NCBI GenBank assembly: GCA_030765045.1
Contig: CM060967.1
Location: 122,418,912-122,482,911, forward strand
Reading direction: 5' to 3'
Length of the DNA stretch: 64,000 bases
Source of the DNA: Tenodera sinensis
Lineage: Eukaryota > Arthropoda > Insecta > Mantodea > Mantidae
Below the pieces are notes generated by a model, which saw nothing but the letters and a program-made list of their open reading frames with translations, was not told where the DNA came from and made no database searches. Of the stretch, positions 46,246 to 58,245 are shown in pieces (the stretch's first letter is position 1; each line of letters begins with the position of its first letter). A program made the position numbers and the translations under genes.

Positions 46246-46360
46246 CGACAGCCTCATGTCAGTAGATTTCCTGACACATAAAAGAACTTCCGGGGATGAA
46301 ATTCCGGCACACCGGCGGATATATCCTGGAATTAACAGCGTCGTTAACAGCAAAATATTT
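46246..46360 (+). mobile_element. SINE 3' domain fragment
   Basis: 'ttccggcacaccggcggat', 'atcctggaattaacagcgtc' and 'gttaacagcaaaat' match the minus-strand SINE body at 62227-62330. No tRNA head is present and there is no trinucleotide tail. Confidence 0.68.
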
Positions 46361-46725
46361 ATTTTTGACACTGAAAATTGTTATAATACCATGCTTCTAA
46401 AAATAAATTATTTTTGTATATTCAATAACCACTTTCTACTGTTTTACAAGTTGATTGTCATGTACTTTGTTCGATTTGCGCTCATAGTTTGTTAATTATC
46501 ATTATTTAAAGATTTCTCTTGTCAAACGTAAGTTTGGCTAGAGAAAATTTCCGGGCTATGATCTTTTCACGATTTGAAACCATCATGAACTTCTAAACAA
46601 TGTGAAGATCGACTTAGCAACATATTTGGTGAAGACACATTTGGCCCAATCTAAGGAAATAATTATAATTACTATAACAAACTCAAAAGACATAGGATTT
46701 TACTTAGTGATGCATTTCGTTAGAA
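46361..46725. other. Unassigned DNA
   Basis: Nothing is recognised. It may contain the eroded left part of the mariner element that follows. Confidence 0.4.
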
Positions 46726-47215
46726 CGCCCAAGAATTGCTGTTACTGATGAAAATATTGTTACTGTTCGAGCAATGCTTGAGTTCGATGGACATCTAATG
46801 ATTTGATTCAGGTAACATTGGGCGTCGGTGTGAGTCAAATCCAGAACATTTTACATCAACAGCTAGACATGAGAAAACTGTGTTGTAAATGGATTCCATA
46901 TAAACTGACTCCCGGTCAAAAACGACGAATTTATTAATGCAGATAAACTGAAAAATTCCAAGATGGCGCTTCAAATTTGGTTTGGAATATCGAAATAATT
47001 CTGCATCACATGTCGCATCAACAAAACTAGTATATGGATGCCCTAAAGGTGGGCACCATGGACCCTCCACCATACAGCCCTGATCTGGCACCTTGCGATT
47101 TCTTTTTATTTCTAACAATTAAAGATAAAATGCGTGTAATAACATTTTCGAAGCTGTAAAACGTTATAAAGACCTGGCTTCCGAATGCCTTAGAAAGAGT
47201 GGCATCACTGATTAA
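46726..47215 (+). pseudogene. Mariner transposase remnant with central deletion
   Basis: Plus-strand pieces in order: 'RPRIAVTDENIVTVRAMLEF', then 'LGVGVSQIQNILHQQLDMRK', 'LCCKWIPYKLTPGQKRR', and finally 'PPYSPDLAPCDFFLFLTIKD' and KMR. They correspond to the second HTH, the linker, and the third catalytic-acid region (PYSPDLAPCDFF-F). The segment with the first two catalytic acids is missing, leaving about 100 bp between linker and PYSPDLAP. It is a different mariner lineage from the element at 23261. Confidence 0.88.
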
Positions 47216-47287
47216 AGCACTAATTTCATCGAATGTACAAATATATTGGTGTTAAAGAGGAATATTAGAAAACATATTTACATTTTC

Positions 47288-48018
47288 ACTTTCCCTACTA
47301 CGTGTAGGAAGTAGGGGAAGTATTGTATTCGACCCACAATTTCGATGTTGAGATTTTACAGCAAATATATGTTTTGAGGTCCCCTGGACCACCCACCCCC
47401 CCACCAAAAAAAAGTCATTTTTAGAAACAGCTCCGTGTGTGTTAAAAACCAAGGTTAAGTTTAATATATTCAAGGATGTGATACGAAGACTTTGAAGAAA
47501 ATTCCTCCACCCTAAACTGCCCTTTACATGGCACATTTTTCAAAAGACATTTATTTTTCCAAAAATGGCTACCGATTTTGATTAAAATGCTACACGTTTA
47601 ACACATTTTATGGCAAATGAATGTATATTTTGAATTTTCTGGCTACAGTCCTGCTTACTCTTGATGACTTTTGCATAACTGGTAAGCCGTAAGAGATAGA
47701 CTATATCTGAGTAAACAAAAAATGTAGATCTCGTGAAAACACAAGTTGCGCCCGAATGCATTATTTTGTAGAGTGAACCATTTCGGAGATATTTCTTGTT
47801 ATTTGTATGAATTTTGCAAATGAAAGGTCGTTATTCCCTTTTTATCTCTTGGGCATCCAAAGATAATGTAATTTCAAAGCGTTCATACCTACTTGTACCT
47901 AAAAGAAAATATGCAATAAGATAATTTCTGCAGATTTTTATGTCTACTAGATGAATAGGAGTCTGAAAGAATAGTTAGTACAAGAGTAGAGAAAATGGTG
48001 TGAGTGTAACACATCAGA
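47288..48018 (+). mobile_element. Family A copy with a changed but paired hairpin
   Basis: The left arm is ACTTTCCCTACT and the right arm AGTAGGGGAAGT, with an enlarged loop. The body is deleted in places (the GT tract is reduced and a C-run and A-run lie at 47394-47413). The right tip is 'agtagagaaaatggtgtgag' and ACACATCAGA. Confidence 0.87.
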
Positions 48019-48597
48019 TTTTTAAAAACTAACCTTTATTTTATTTTGTATAAAATGTTCAGTGTTGCCGTCATAGACAACACCTGCACCCAGCCACCTG
48101 TGTTTGCGTGTGTGATTTCAGCAGGAACCGTGCGTGGTATTTGGCTTAGTTTCGACAGTGTCATTAGTGTGTGAACTTGCTCTCTAATGTCCAAAATTGC
48201 AGTCCTCTCTGTGAAAGTAGCCCGCCTTAGTGGACATGTAAGGGAATAAACGTATTTGAAACATGAAAATGTTCCAGGCGACTGCACTGACCTCCAGTTG
48301 GACGCAAGTGAAAAATTTGGAACGTTTTACACCCAGTTGTTACGTTATAATGACCTTCATGCGAAGAAGACCTCACAATAAACACAACTTTCTCGAGACG
48401 ACCTTCTGTTACGGAAATTGTACGTCAGTCTATCTACGATTTCTCTTTCCGTTTTCTCTGGAGGAAGGTTAACACTGGAAGACATATGTCGGTGCGTATC
48501 GGATCCAAGTTCAAGGTTTACAAGGAAATCCTTGCTGGGAATTCGAATTCATGGTTTTTGTATTCTGAAATCACTTACTCGGCCTCTAACGAAGTTG
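48019..48597. other. Unassigned DNA
   Basis: Short overlapping frames on both strands, with no motif. Confidence 0.45.
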
Positions 48598-49375
48598 CAA
48601 TTACATTCACATGACTATCTTCCCTTCTTCAACGAATAGTATTACAAACGGCAATTCTTCTCTCTTCTTCATGTTAATGGAGATAAATACTTGCAGAAAT
48701 TATTTTATTACATATTTCCTAGTACGTGCAAGAGGGTAGAGGTATCATTAGCTTAAACGATAGGCAAATCTTTGAAGAGCTGGTCGATATGTGATGTCTT
48801 TGACATTCCACTCGCTTTTATGACAGGAGAAAAGAAATGAATAACGACTTCCGATTTGTGAAAAACCTTTGGTATTGCAAAATTCAAATCAGTAACAAGA
48901 AATATCTTGGAAATGTGACTAAAAATATGAATTTGGCATAAATTTTATACTTTAACGAGATCCATATATTTTGGTGCAGGAAGAATTTGTCTATCTCTGA
49001 CGGTTTATCACTTGAACAAAAGAGGTCGAGAATGAAGAAGACTTCAGAGACTTTTCTTGGAAAATTCAACATTGACATTTCACTGTCATGAAAGTATCTT
49101 AAACATGCGGTATTTTAATCAAAATCTTATGAGAAAATCAAAATTTTTGAAAATGTTCCCATGTTATATCTAGTTTGGGATAGGTAAATGTTCGATTCCC
49201 ATTCTTGGAAAATATTCAACTCAAATACTAAGTTTGGTATTTAACCTACTTTTCGTTTCTGAGTTACGCACACATACAGACACACCTACACACAGACCTT
49301 TTTATCAAAATGCTTTTTTTTTTATTCAGTAAGATTTAAGACAAGCAACACCGGTGAAATACGGTATCAAATTTT
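48598..49375 (-). mobile_element. Older family A copy (minus)
   Basis: The tip 'gcaattacattcacatgact' is closer to the tandem-array units at 33117 than to young copies. The body is 'aatatcttggaaatgtgact', 'ctctgacggtttatcactt' and 'cattgacatttcactgtcat'. The hairpin-side end is 'ccggtgaaatacggtatcaa', after which the hairpin is lost next to a microsatellite. Confidence 0.68.
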
Positions 49376-49406
49376 TGCGTGTATTTAATGTAAAAGTAAT
49401 AGTACT

Positions 49407-49880
<474 letters not shown>

Positions 49881-49892
49881 ATGTTTGAAATA

Positions 49893-50160
49893 GAAATAAC
49901 GTATTACATTCATACTATTTTCTCTACTCACTTTTGTTTTACGTAACAATTCATATGTTATTCTCTATCGTTTATCAACTTCATAAATACCAACGCCTAT
50001 ACATATTGTATGTTGAAGAGTGAGTAAACTTCAAAACCGGTTGTTGGCATGAAAATTGGCATATCTGAGTGTTTTTCACGGAGAAGGTTTTTATGCAATC
50101 CATTTTACCACACAAAGTGTGGTATTAGGTTCACATGGTTTTCTCTACTCCCTTTTATTT
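49893..50160 (+). repeat. Isolated units related to the 33117 tandem array
   Basis: 'aacgtattacattcatacta', 'ttttctctactcacttttg' and 'ttttacgtaacaattcatat' near 49899, and 'ttaggttcacatggttttct' with 'ctactcccttttattttac' near 50128, match array units. Unrelated sequence lies between them. Confidence 0.6.
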
Positions 50161-50164
50161 TACA

Positions 50165-50766
50165 TAAATGTCGAGCTAAGCTCGGTCGCCTAGGTACTAA
50201 TTATAATAAAGGAGGAAAATGTGATGTTTAGAGAGGCCTGTGGCATGAATCTTGTAACTGACCAGTAAACGTGAAGGGAAGAGGTAACTTGAACTTTCTC
50301 TGCTCACCAAACAATGAGCTGGTAATGCCGTTAATGATGCAGAAACCTCTTAGTGATGTAGATCATAACTCTTGCTTTTGAAGAAACTCCATTAAAGGGT
50401 AAAAGTGGGGAGTATTTGAGTAGTTTGCTTGTTAGGCTGCTCAGAACAATGGATAAATTTAAACACAAGCAATGTTCAATTGCCTGCTTGTTGAGAATGA
50501 CGTTGAACCACGAGTGAAAGTTGCAAGGTTTTCTACTTATGCTCTCCTTAAAAATAGCTAAGGGAATGCCCTACTGAAAAGGCTCTTTTCTTAAGTTTTC
50601 CTTCAATTTGGTTTTAAATTTAATCGGAAGAATTGAAACGTTTTAAATTTCGTTTCGGTATCTTTAGTTCAAGTTCCACAAGATGAAACATAGGCACACG
50701 TTTTTTTTCCCCCTTGTTTTAGTTCAAAAGAACATAATTTTAAAAATTATCCCAAATAATGTCGCA
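50165..50766. other. Unassigned DNA
   Basis: Nothing is recognised. Confidence 0.5.
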
Positions 50767-51247
50767 AGACGTCTGACCTAACCGATAAATGCTCGTGCGC
50801 AGCGAGACAATTTCATAAATAAAATAGAAACTGAAGCACTATATCGTAAAGATTTGACCAGAAAATGCTAAATTCTATAAAACAAGGTGTAGTTCGACTT
50901 ACTCAGCACTGCCAACTGAGGAAAACGAAACGTGTCTTGTTATAAAAGAAAACCAGTTTATAATCTGAAATAAATTCCACTTTACTTTTAACTTTAACAA
51001 ATAACCTGTCTTCTGGAACAATACATTATTATTAAAAGACAATCGTTAAAAATACAGTTGTAAAATTGAAATGGAGAGCTATTTTGATTTTTAATCGATT
51101 GTAATGTGGAATAAACTGATGATACGGTTGGCGATGCTGCCTAAACAAAAGAATAACCTAGTAATAATTTGTGCAAAACAAAATAATGACCAGGTGATAA
51201 TTTGTATTTGGTAATGTAATGCTTCTACGTATAAAATAGTAATTGCA
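50767..51247 (+). repeat. Family B repeat, copy 2
   Basis: Begins 'agacgtctgacctaaccgat' and keeps the left palindrome only in part (the second arm is deleted). The body is 'gcactgccaactgagg', 'aaaccagtttataatctgaa' and 'ttggcgatgctgcctaaaca'. Confidence 0.78.
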
Positions 51248-52344
51248 AATGTCTGCTTTAAATCTCCTTTTCTTTAAAAATCAGTCACTCAAAACCTCAT
51301 AAGTATATGAAGGCTTTGTACGAAATTTTAATCGTTTAAACATAATAACACAGAATATAACATGCAAGGAGGGCAATACATGTGTTGAATGGGATTTTGT
51401 GGAGTGGAATTATTTCTAGGCAAATGAAGAAAAGAAAAAGGCTCTGTAAAGTTTAGTTGAATCGATATTAACATATGAAGCACAGGTATGGACACGTATG
51501 TCGATGTCCCACGGTCCTGCATACAACACATGAGAGATCGAGAGTTGCATACAATTTCGATCCTATTTTTTGTATCCAATCTGTTTGTATACAATGAGAT
51601 TGAGTTGCATCTAATTTTTTCATCAAAAACTTGAAAATAGCCAATCAGCATCAGTAACGTAACAATATGGCGCAGGCAACATGTAGTCAGCTGTTGTGTA
51701 TGCATGGCTCATGGCTGTTTTAATGTGATGGGTATTTTAGTAAAACGTTTAATTTTTTCTGGGAGATTCATTAACGATTTTTGATGACCATTAGCATATA
51801 TTACTGAGGTGGTTATTATATAGATATATTTCATAAATAACAAGAAATCCTCTCAACAGTGTGTTTAAACTTTATGTTATGAAATGAGTTCAATTCTCCT
51901 GTCCATCCATACTAACATTAAGACCATTAAATACTCTTTCGTGCTTGTCTCTTTCGACATGGTGTAAAAGGTTGAGAAATAAATCATCGCCAATCAGTAG
52001 AAAATTGTGATAGTTTTCCGGGACCTCTAACCTCAATTCGTTTTGTAGTAGACCCAGTATACCTCGTGTACCCTGTTCTCTTCTTTGTAACTATGACCGT
52101 GTCCACCAACGTCTATTACTTCTAATGCTACTTTCTTTCTAGTGAGACTCGTGGAGTTACATCCCAAACCTATACTTAATATAGCAATCCCTAACTTAAT
52201 ATTTGCGTCCGTCATATTTACTTTTCACGCTTGCTACTTGAACTGTTATTTGTATTGAACCAAAATTCATCATAGTGGACAGACACTGTTTCTTTGTGTG
52301 TAATTCCATTGGATACAAAAAGTTTGGTCAAAAAAGTTGGTACG
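51248..52344. other. Unassigned DNA
   Basis: The 125-codon minus frame at 51328-51705 shows no motif I can place. Nothing else is recognised before the LINE fragment. Confidence 0.4.
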
Positions 52345-52538
52345 TGGGACACCGGCTTTATTGAAAGTCAAGCGGTAGAAATGGATGGGATAAGAAAAGC
52401 AGCCACAGTATCTAGATTGGAAAGGAAACAGAATGAGGAGGTAAGAAATACTGATGGGCATGGAAGAGCCGGTGAAGAACGGATTGAACAAAGAATCACC
52501 AATACTATGGGCACGTGAGAAAGATAAAAGAAGAAAAA
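52345..52538 (+). pseudogene. LINE ORF2 fragment between RT and C-terminus
   Basis: The plus reading 'SRLERKQNEEVRNTDGHGRA' with 'ERIEQRI' and, after a frameshift, 'ESPILWARER' resembles the stretch R----NEEVR---G-----ERI---- LRW-GHV-R that follows the reverse transcriptase in many insect LINEs. It ends where a family A copy begins. Confidence 0.6.
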
Positions 52539-53493
52539 TCTTGTGTTGCGTTGTTGTTTGTAGTGTTTAACGCCCGCTTTTACTACTACGGCACCGCAGG
52601 CGGTGACACTGATGACACATGGAATGAAGATGGAGCACCGGTGGAATGAGATGGCGGGAGAAACCGGAGTACCCGGAGAAAACCCGCCCTGACGCCGCTT
52701 CGTCCACCACGAATACCACATGCGGGTCCCTGGGATCGAACCCGGGCCGCCTAGGTGGTAGGCGAGCGCGCTAACCGCTCGGCCACGGCGCCGCCTCTTG
52801 TGTTGCCTCACATTACTTTCTCTACTCTTGTTCTAAACATTCTTACAATCTGTTATTGCTCTATCTTCGTGTTAGTTGAGATACATATTTGCAGAAAGTA
52901 TGTATCTTATTGCTTATTTCCTTGTAGCTGCAAGGGGAATATGGACTTTGAGCGATAGTCAAATCTTTTAAAGCTTTGAAATTTCACTCTCTTTGCGTAA
53001 CATATAAAAAACTGAATAACGATGTTCCATTTGACAGAAGTATAAGTTCTCCAAAACTTACACAAATAACAGGAATATCTCCGAAATGCTTCACTCAAAA
53101 AAAAAAAAAAAAGGCATAAATTGTGTGTTTTAGCAAGATGTACATTTTTTGTATAGTAAGATTTGGTCTATCTCTTACGGTTTATCAGTTATGCAAAAGT
53201 TATCCAGAGTTATCCAGGCTTCAAGGGCTATAGTCAGAAAATTCAAAATATACCATTTGTCATAAAAATATCTCGAACATGTGGCATTTTAATCAAAATC
53301 GTTAGAGCTATTTTCCAGAAAATCAAAATTTTCGAAAAATGTTCCATGTAAAGAGTAGTTTAGGGTGGAGGAATTTTCTTCAAAATCTTCGTGTCGCATG
53401 CTTGAAAGACATTAAACTTATATACCAACTTTGATTTTCAAACGATTTTTTCGTTCTTGAGTTATGCTGTCCACAGACTGACAGACAGACACA

Positions 53494-53555
<62 letters not shown>

Positions 53556-53682
53556 CCTTTTTCTAAAAATGCTTTTTTTCTTTTGGATTCAGGTGGCCTG
53601 AAAGCATATTTGCGGTTAAATCTCGACATCGAATTTTTGGGTGGAATACAGTACTTCTGCTTACTAGTAGAGAAAGGAAACA
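52539..53682 (-). mobile_element. Family A full copy (minus) carrying a SINE
   Basis: The first 11 bp are at 52539-52549. A SINE with its target duplication then intervenes, and the element continues from 52796. The body includes a long (CA)n (53493-53552). It ends 'acttctgcttactagtagag' with a decayed first hairpin arm. Without the SINE the copy is about 890 bp. Confidence 0.87.
52550..52795 (-). mobile_element. tRNA-derived SINE (minus), young copy 1
   Basis: The minus-strand head is GCCGTGGCCGAGCGGTTAGC, then GCTCGCCTACCACCTAGG and CCCGGGTTCGATCCCAGG, a convincing box A/box B tRNA-like region. The body has 'gggcgggttttctccgggta' and 'ctccggtttctcccgcc'. The exact 11-bp duplication TCTTGTGTTGC lies at 52539-52549 and 52796-52806. 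It is nearly identical to the copy at 62692. The conserved body motif recalls the MetaSINE group, not verified. Confidence 0.9.
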
Positions 53683-55606
53683 GGCCCGAACAAGAAAAGT
53701 GTAGTGTAAATCAAACGATGAAGGATCGACGTGTAGGGATGCAAGATTTGAAATATCGAGAAAGATTGCATGAGATAATTCAGGGCTTCTACCGAAAAGT
53801 GAAGAAACTCAAACACGTAAAAAGTAAAGTACTCCATTAAAGTTTCATAATGTAAAGTTTCAGAAGTCTGGATGAAAAAACTCCATCGTTTGGAGAATCT
53901 TTAACGAGGAAAACTTCTGAGAAGAAATTCCAAGAACTCAAATATTAAAATGGAAACTGTATCAACTCCAGCTTTTTTATCTTGTTACATGTAAGGGTAA
54001 ATAGCCGCAGCATCAAACGTTGGGATTATAGCTTATGAATGTCTTTGCACAGCAATCCTTGAGTTCATTTACCTGAGATATTCAGGAAATTTCAGTGGTG
54101 TGCTCCTTTACAGAATTGTGGGAGCGCATTTACTGATTGTTTCATAGCGGCAAATATCTGAATAACAGGAATGGCAATTCAGATTTGACTCTCTTCTTTC
54201 ACGGCATTAGCAACAATTGAGTAGGTTTGACTCATAACTCGCATAATCCAAAAAATACAAAATGGAGGTGGCACTGTGTTAAAATTCAGTTTTCTGCGCA
54301 GAATATGATTCCAAAGTAATTTGGTTTCATTTCCCACTTGATCCATGTTTAAATAGGCGACAAACTTTCCGGTTTATGTCAAAAGTCTACTGATCCTTTG
54401 GGTCTTCTGAGTTTTATGCCATCGCTTTCTCGAGCAATCAGCGATCGGTAGTTCCCTCACCTCTCTTCACCCTTCGTCCTAGTATCGCTCTGTACTTAGG
54501 TTGAGGAACAACTGTGCTCTCAGTTTTTTATAAATACCATCAGGTTAGCTGTTAAATTGTAAGGATTTTCACGCATATAGTGATGGAAGAAAAGATGTCA
54601 CCAAGCCAAGTTAGCAAGGTTGCCAGTGGAAGTTGTATCTATCAAATTGTAAAGATAAAGTTAAAGTTCCTAAACAGTCGTTTAATTAATTTGAACTGAT
54701 TATTTAATTTATTTCAGTGGTCAACTAGCTCCTTTTGTTGGTGACATTCAAGTGCTGTTCTTAAATGTTTACCATGAAAACTCACATGTTCCAAAATAAT
54801 CATTTCCTAAACTCACTTACTCCAAAAGGGTGCTTTTCAGAACTCTCATGGTCCGGAGATTAAAGTCAACACTCACATGATACTTTATTTCAAGCCCAAT
54901 AATTTTCATTCTTTCACAAATAAACACAATTTGAAAGATAATTCATAATATTTAGGCAATTTTTTCATAATAATAGCTTCAACCCAAAAGGAAATTCAGT
55001 TTAATCAACACAAATGGTTTTCGGTTGTTTACCAACATTTAGGTTTTTGGATCATGTGAGTTATGACTATAACCCACTCAAATGACGACTGACATTGTTT
55101 CGAGACAGGCACTTTTCTTTAAGACGTCTAAGACACTTTATGGGTGATACTTTATATTGCTTACAATGCATTCTAACTTAATGCGACAGGTTGAAAGCAA
55201 AAACTGTGGTCACAAAGTATAATGAGTTTCACACTTGACATTTTCGCACATCCGGGTACCGAGACGAGCGCTTTCACCGACAATTCCAGATCAGGAAACT
55301 CAACAACACAAGGAGGACGGAAGTCAAGATACGGACTTTGTATCTACGTTTCCTGCTGAGCTATATCATCAGATGTGTGGTGCATCATTCATTTCCTTCA
55401 AATTCTGTGTCACGCCCAGGGTTTGACCAGGAGCTACAACCCTGGAGTCCAAATGCATCAACTGTTATAAGGCAGACTACGCCGGATGTAATTAAGGGAT
55501 TCATCTCTCTTGATTTAATGTGCCGTGCCGAAATTGAGATAACGAAACCAATTCTAGGAATACTGAAGTGTTAAGATTTCAACGAAAATGAATGCATTCA
55601 AAAATA
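53683..55606. other. Unassigned DNA
   Basis: At 53690-53840 the plus frame ends 'QDLKYRERLHEIIQGFYRKV', possibly LINE-derived but too short to assign. From 53850 to 55606 nothing is recognised; frames at 55235-55574 have no motif. Confidence 0.45.
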
Positions 55607-57020
55607 TCTGATGTGTTGCACTCACATGCCTTTCTCTATTCATTCTCATACAAACCGCTTTTTCTTCCATCTACTTCAAGTTAATCAAGATAAACATTTT
55701 TAAAATGGTCTTATTGCATATTACTTTGTAGGTACAATAGGAATAGTAAAATATAGTAGGCCGAAAGTGAACTGGGCGCTATGTGTTAGCTTTAAATGGC
55801 TTGCCATTCTCTCTGCACGACAGTAGACTTACACAAACACGCACAAACACAACAAATAGCACCTTCCCATTCAGGAAAAATTTAAGTATCGGAAAATTCG
55901 AACCAATAAGAAGGAATATATCACATACACTGTGTGCTCGTTTAAAATTTGTTGTGTAGTTAGTACAAATTTTGTGTATCTTTTACAGTTTACCAGTTAT
56001 GCGAGAGTTGCTCAGAATGAAGAGGGCTTCAGAGGTATTTCCAGAAAATTTAAGATACACATTTTATTTGTCATGCAAATATCTTAATTATATAAAACCT
56101 TAATCTATAGTTAGAGCCATTTCTGAGAAAAAAATAAAGAAAACGTTTTCATGTCATAAAAGAGTAGTCTCGTCTCGATGAATTTTCTTGAAAATCTTAT
56201 ATTGCTTCCTAGGAATGTGTTAATTTAAATACCTACCGATTTCGGTTTTCAAGCGACTTTTTTTAAAGATATAGAGTTCGCACACACACACAAACACACA
56301 CAAATTAATGTCTTCCCATTAGAGAAAAATATAAGTATTGGAAAATTCAAAGCAATAAGAAGGAATATCTCGGAAATGGTTAACTCCTAAGCATGTATTC
56401 GGCATAAGCTATGTGCTGCTTTAACCAGGCTCACATTTGTTGTGTAATTAGTAAAATGTCTGATCTCTTACAGTTTACCAGTTGTGCAAGAGTTGCCCAG
56501 AATGAAGAGAACTTCAGAGGTATTTCCAGAAAATTTAAGACATACCTTATTGTCATAAAAATGTTTCAGTTTAATAAAAAATGTCAGAAATGTCGGTAGA
56601 AATGTTGTATTGTCTTCTTGCTCTGGCGTATTTTCTACATTCTTAAAATATGGCTGCTATTTAATGGAGTGTTACATGAGTCACGCTCAGGAATTGGTTG
56701 AAGGTGAGAATGGGTGTTGGAGCTGTTTTTGAGAAATTCGAAATGATAGAGAAATTTTTCATGTAAAAAGTAGTTTGGGATGGCGGATATGTTGCATCCT
56801 TAGAAGACGGTGAGTTTAAATACCAAGTCAGGTATTTAACCGACTTCGAGTTTTCGGTTACGCTGTTCACATAATACGCGCGCGTATGATACACAGAGAG
56901 ACGTTTGCATTCAGAATGTTTCGCAGTACGATTTACCCTGGAAATCTTGATATCGAAATTTTGGGTGGAATACAATACTTCCTCCATTTACTGTAAGTAT
57001 CCAGTAAAGAAAGGAAAAAG
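55607..57020 (-). mobile_element. Older family A copy (minus) with internal duplication
   Basis: The tip 'tctgatgtgttgcactcaca' is clear. The segment from 'ccttcccattcaggaaaaat' (55862) recurs as 'tcttcccattagagaaaaat' (56311) with about 250 bp of matching sequence, a tandem duplication with a period near 450 bp. The hairpin side is 'ggtggaatacaatacttcct', with the arms decayed (56970-57015). Confidence 0.75.
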
Positions 57021-57434
57021 GAAAATTGAAAGAAAACTCTTTCCTTCGCTCATTATTGTTTTCTTTCTTCTCAACGCATTGCTAAGACAGATCACAGATG
57101 AACTAATGATATGTAACAGTCGCACTACGTTTTCTACGTATTCCCATTTCAGGATATTCTAAAAACGATTCATGTAAAACATTCCTCTACCTACTCCATG
57201 GTAATCACGATAAACACACGTATACTTTGTTCAGTGTCTTTTGTGACAGTGGAAGAGAGACTTAAGGACATCGCGTGACCGGCGCGTGTATGGGAATCAA
57301 AACAAGGTTTAAGGTTGCAAGGTTTAAGCAGTCATTCTGAAATGGGTAGTGGCGCATAACTCAGATTGCACAAAACACTCTTAAACCTGTATAAATATGT
57401 GGCGGCCGTAGGAAACAGGTAATACACCACTACT
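57021..57434. other. Unassigned DNA
   Basis: Nothing certain. 'cgcactacgttttctacgta' at 57121 is faintly like an old family A tip. Confidence 0.4.
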
Positions 57435-57973
57435 TATACAACACACATAAACTGTGTCCTTAGCAAGATATGCATTTTTTGTACAGAAAGGTTTTGTCCA
57501 TCCCTTACGTTTATGAGTTATTCAAAAGTCATCCAGAGTAAACAGGACTACATGGACTATAGCCAGAAAATTCAAAATACATATTTTATTTGTCATAACT
57601 ATATCTCAAATATATGGCATTTTAATCAAAATCGTTAGAGCCATTTTTAAAAAAATCAAAATTTTCGAAAAATGTTCCATGTAAAGGGTAGTTTAGATAG
57701 GAGAAACAATCTTCAAAATATTCCTGTCGCATCCTTGAAATGCATTAAACTTAAATACCAACTTTGGTTTTTAATCGACATTTCATTTTTGAGTTATGTT
57801 GTCCAAAGACTGACAGAACACAAACACACACACAAACACCCGGACCTTTTTCTAAAAATGTGTGTGTGTTTTTGTATTCAGAAGGCCTCTAAACATACAT
57901 TTCCGGTGAAATCTCGATATGGAATTTTTGGGTGGAATACAATACTTCCTCTACTATATGTAGCAGAGAAAGT
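57435..57973 (-). mobile_element. Family A copy (minus), tip side truncated
   Basis: Begins inside the body ('ataaactgtgtccttagcaa'), has a short (CA)n, and ends with the hairpin ACTTCCTCTACTATATGTAG, CAGAGAAAGT, then AAAAAAG. The LINE fragment at 57985 follows directly. Confidence 0.86.
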
Positions 57974-57984
57974 AAAAAAGATGA

Positions 57985-58245
57985 GTATAAAGAAGATTGA
58001 AGAGCCCATTTGAGTCGCATGAAGAATGAAACAATTCCATTGATGGTTAGTAATTATCAGCCTCAAGGAAGAGATGTCGGACGTCCAAGAAAAAGATGGT
58101 TGAAACAGGCAAGAATGCCTAATCCCTGGAAGTTGGAGAAGAGGCATTTACGAAGGATGGATGCCGTTGAAGAGATGGTCAGATCAACATGGAGCCGGAA
58201 CGGATTGAAAAGTCTAAATTGTAAAGTAGAAGAAAAATAATAATC
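57985..58245 (+). pseudogene. LINE ORF2 C-terminal fragment (GRP-KRW motif)
   Basis: The plus frame (58010-58240) contains 'SNYQPQGRDVGRPRKRWLKQ', then 'RMDAVEEMVRSTWSRNGLKS'. The GR-VGRPRKRW motif is the typical basic segment after the reverse transcriptase in insect LINEs. No RT is present upstream, where a family A copy abuts. Confidence 0.78.

Noticed and set aside
52368..52811. 147-codon minus ORF, and a similar one at 62637-62936
   Set aside because: Both read through the young tRNA-derived SINEs; the shared peptide reflects SINE identity, not a gene family.
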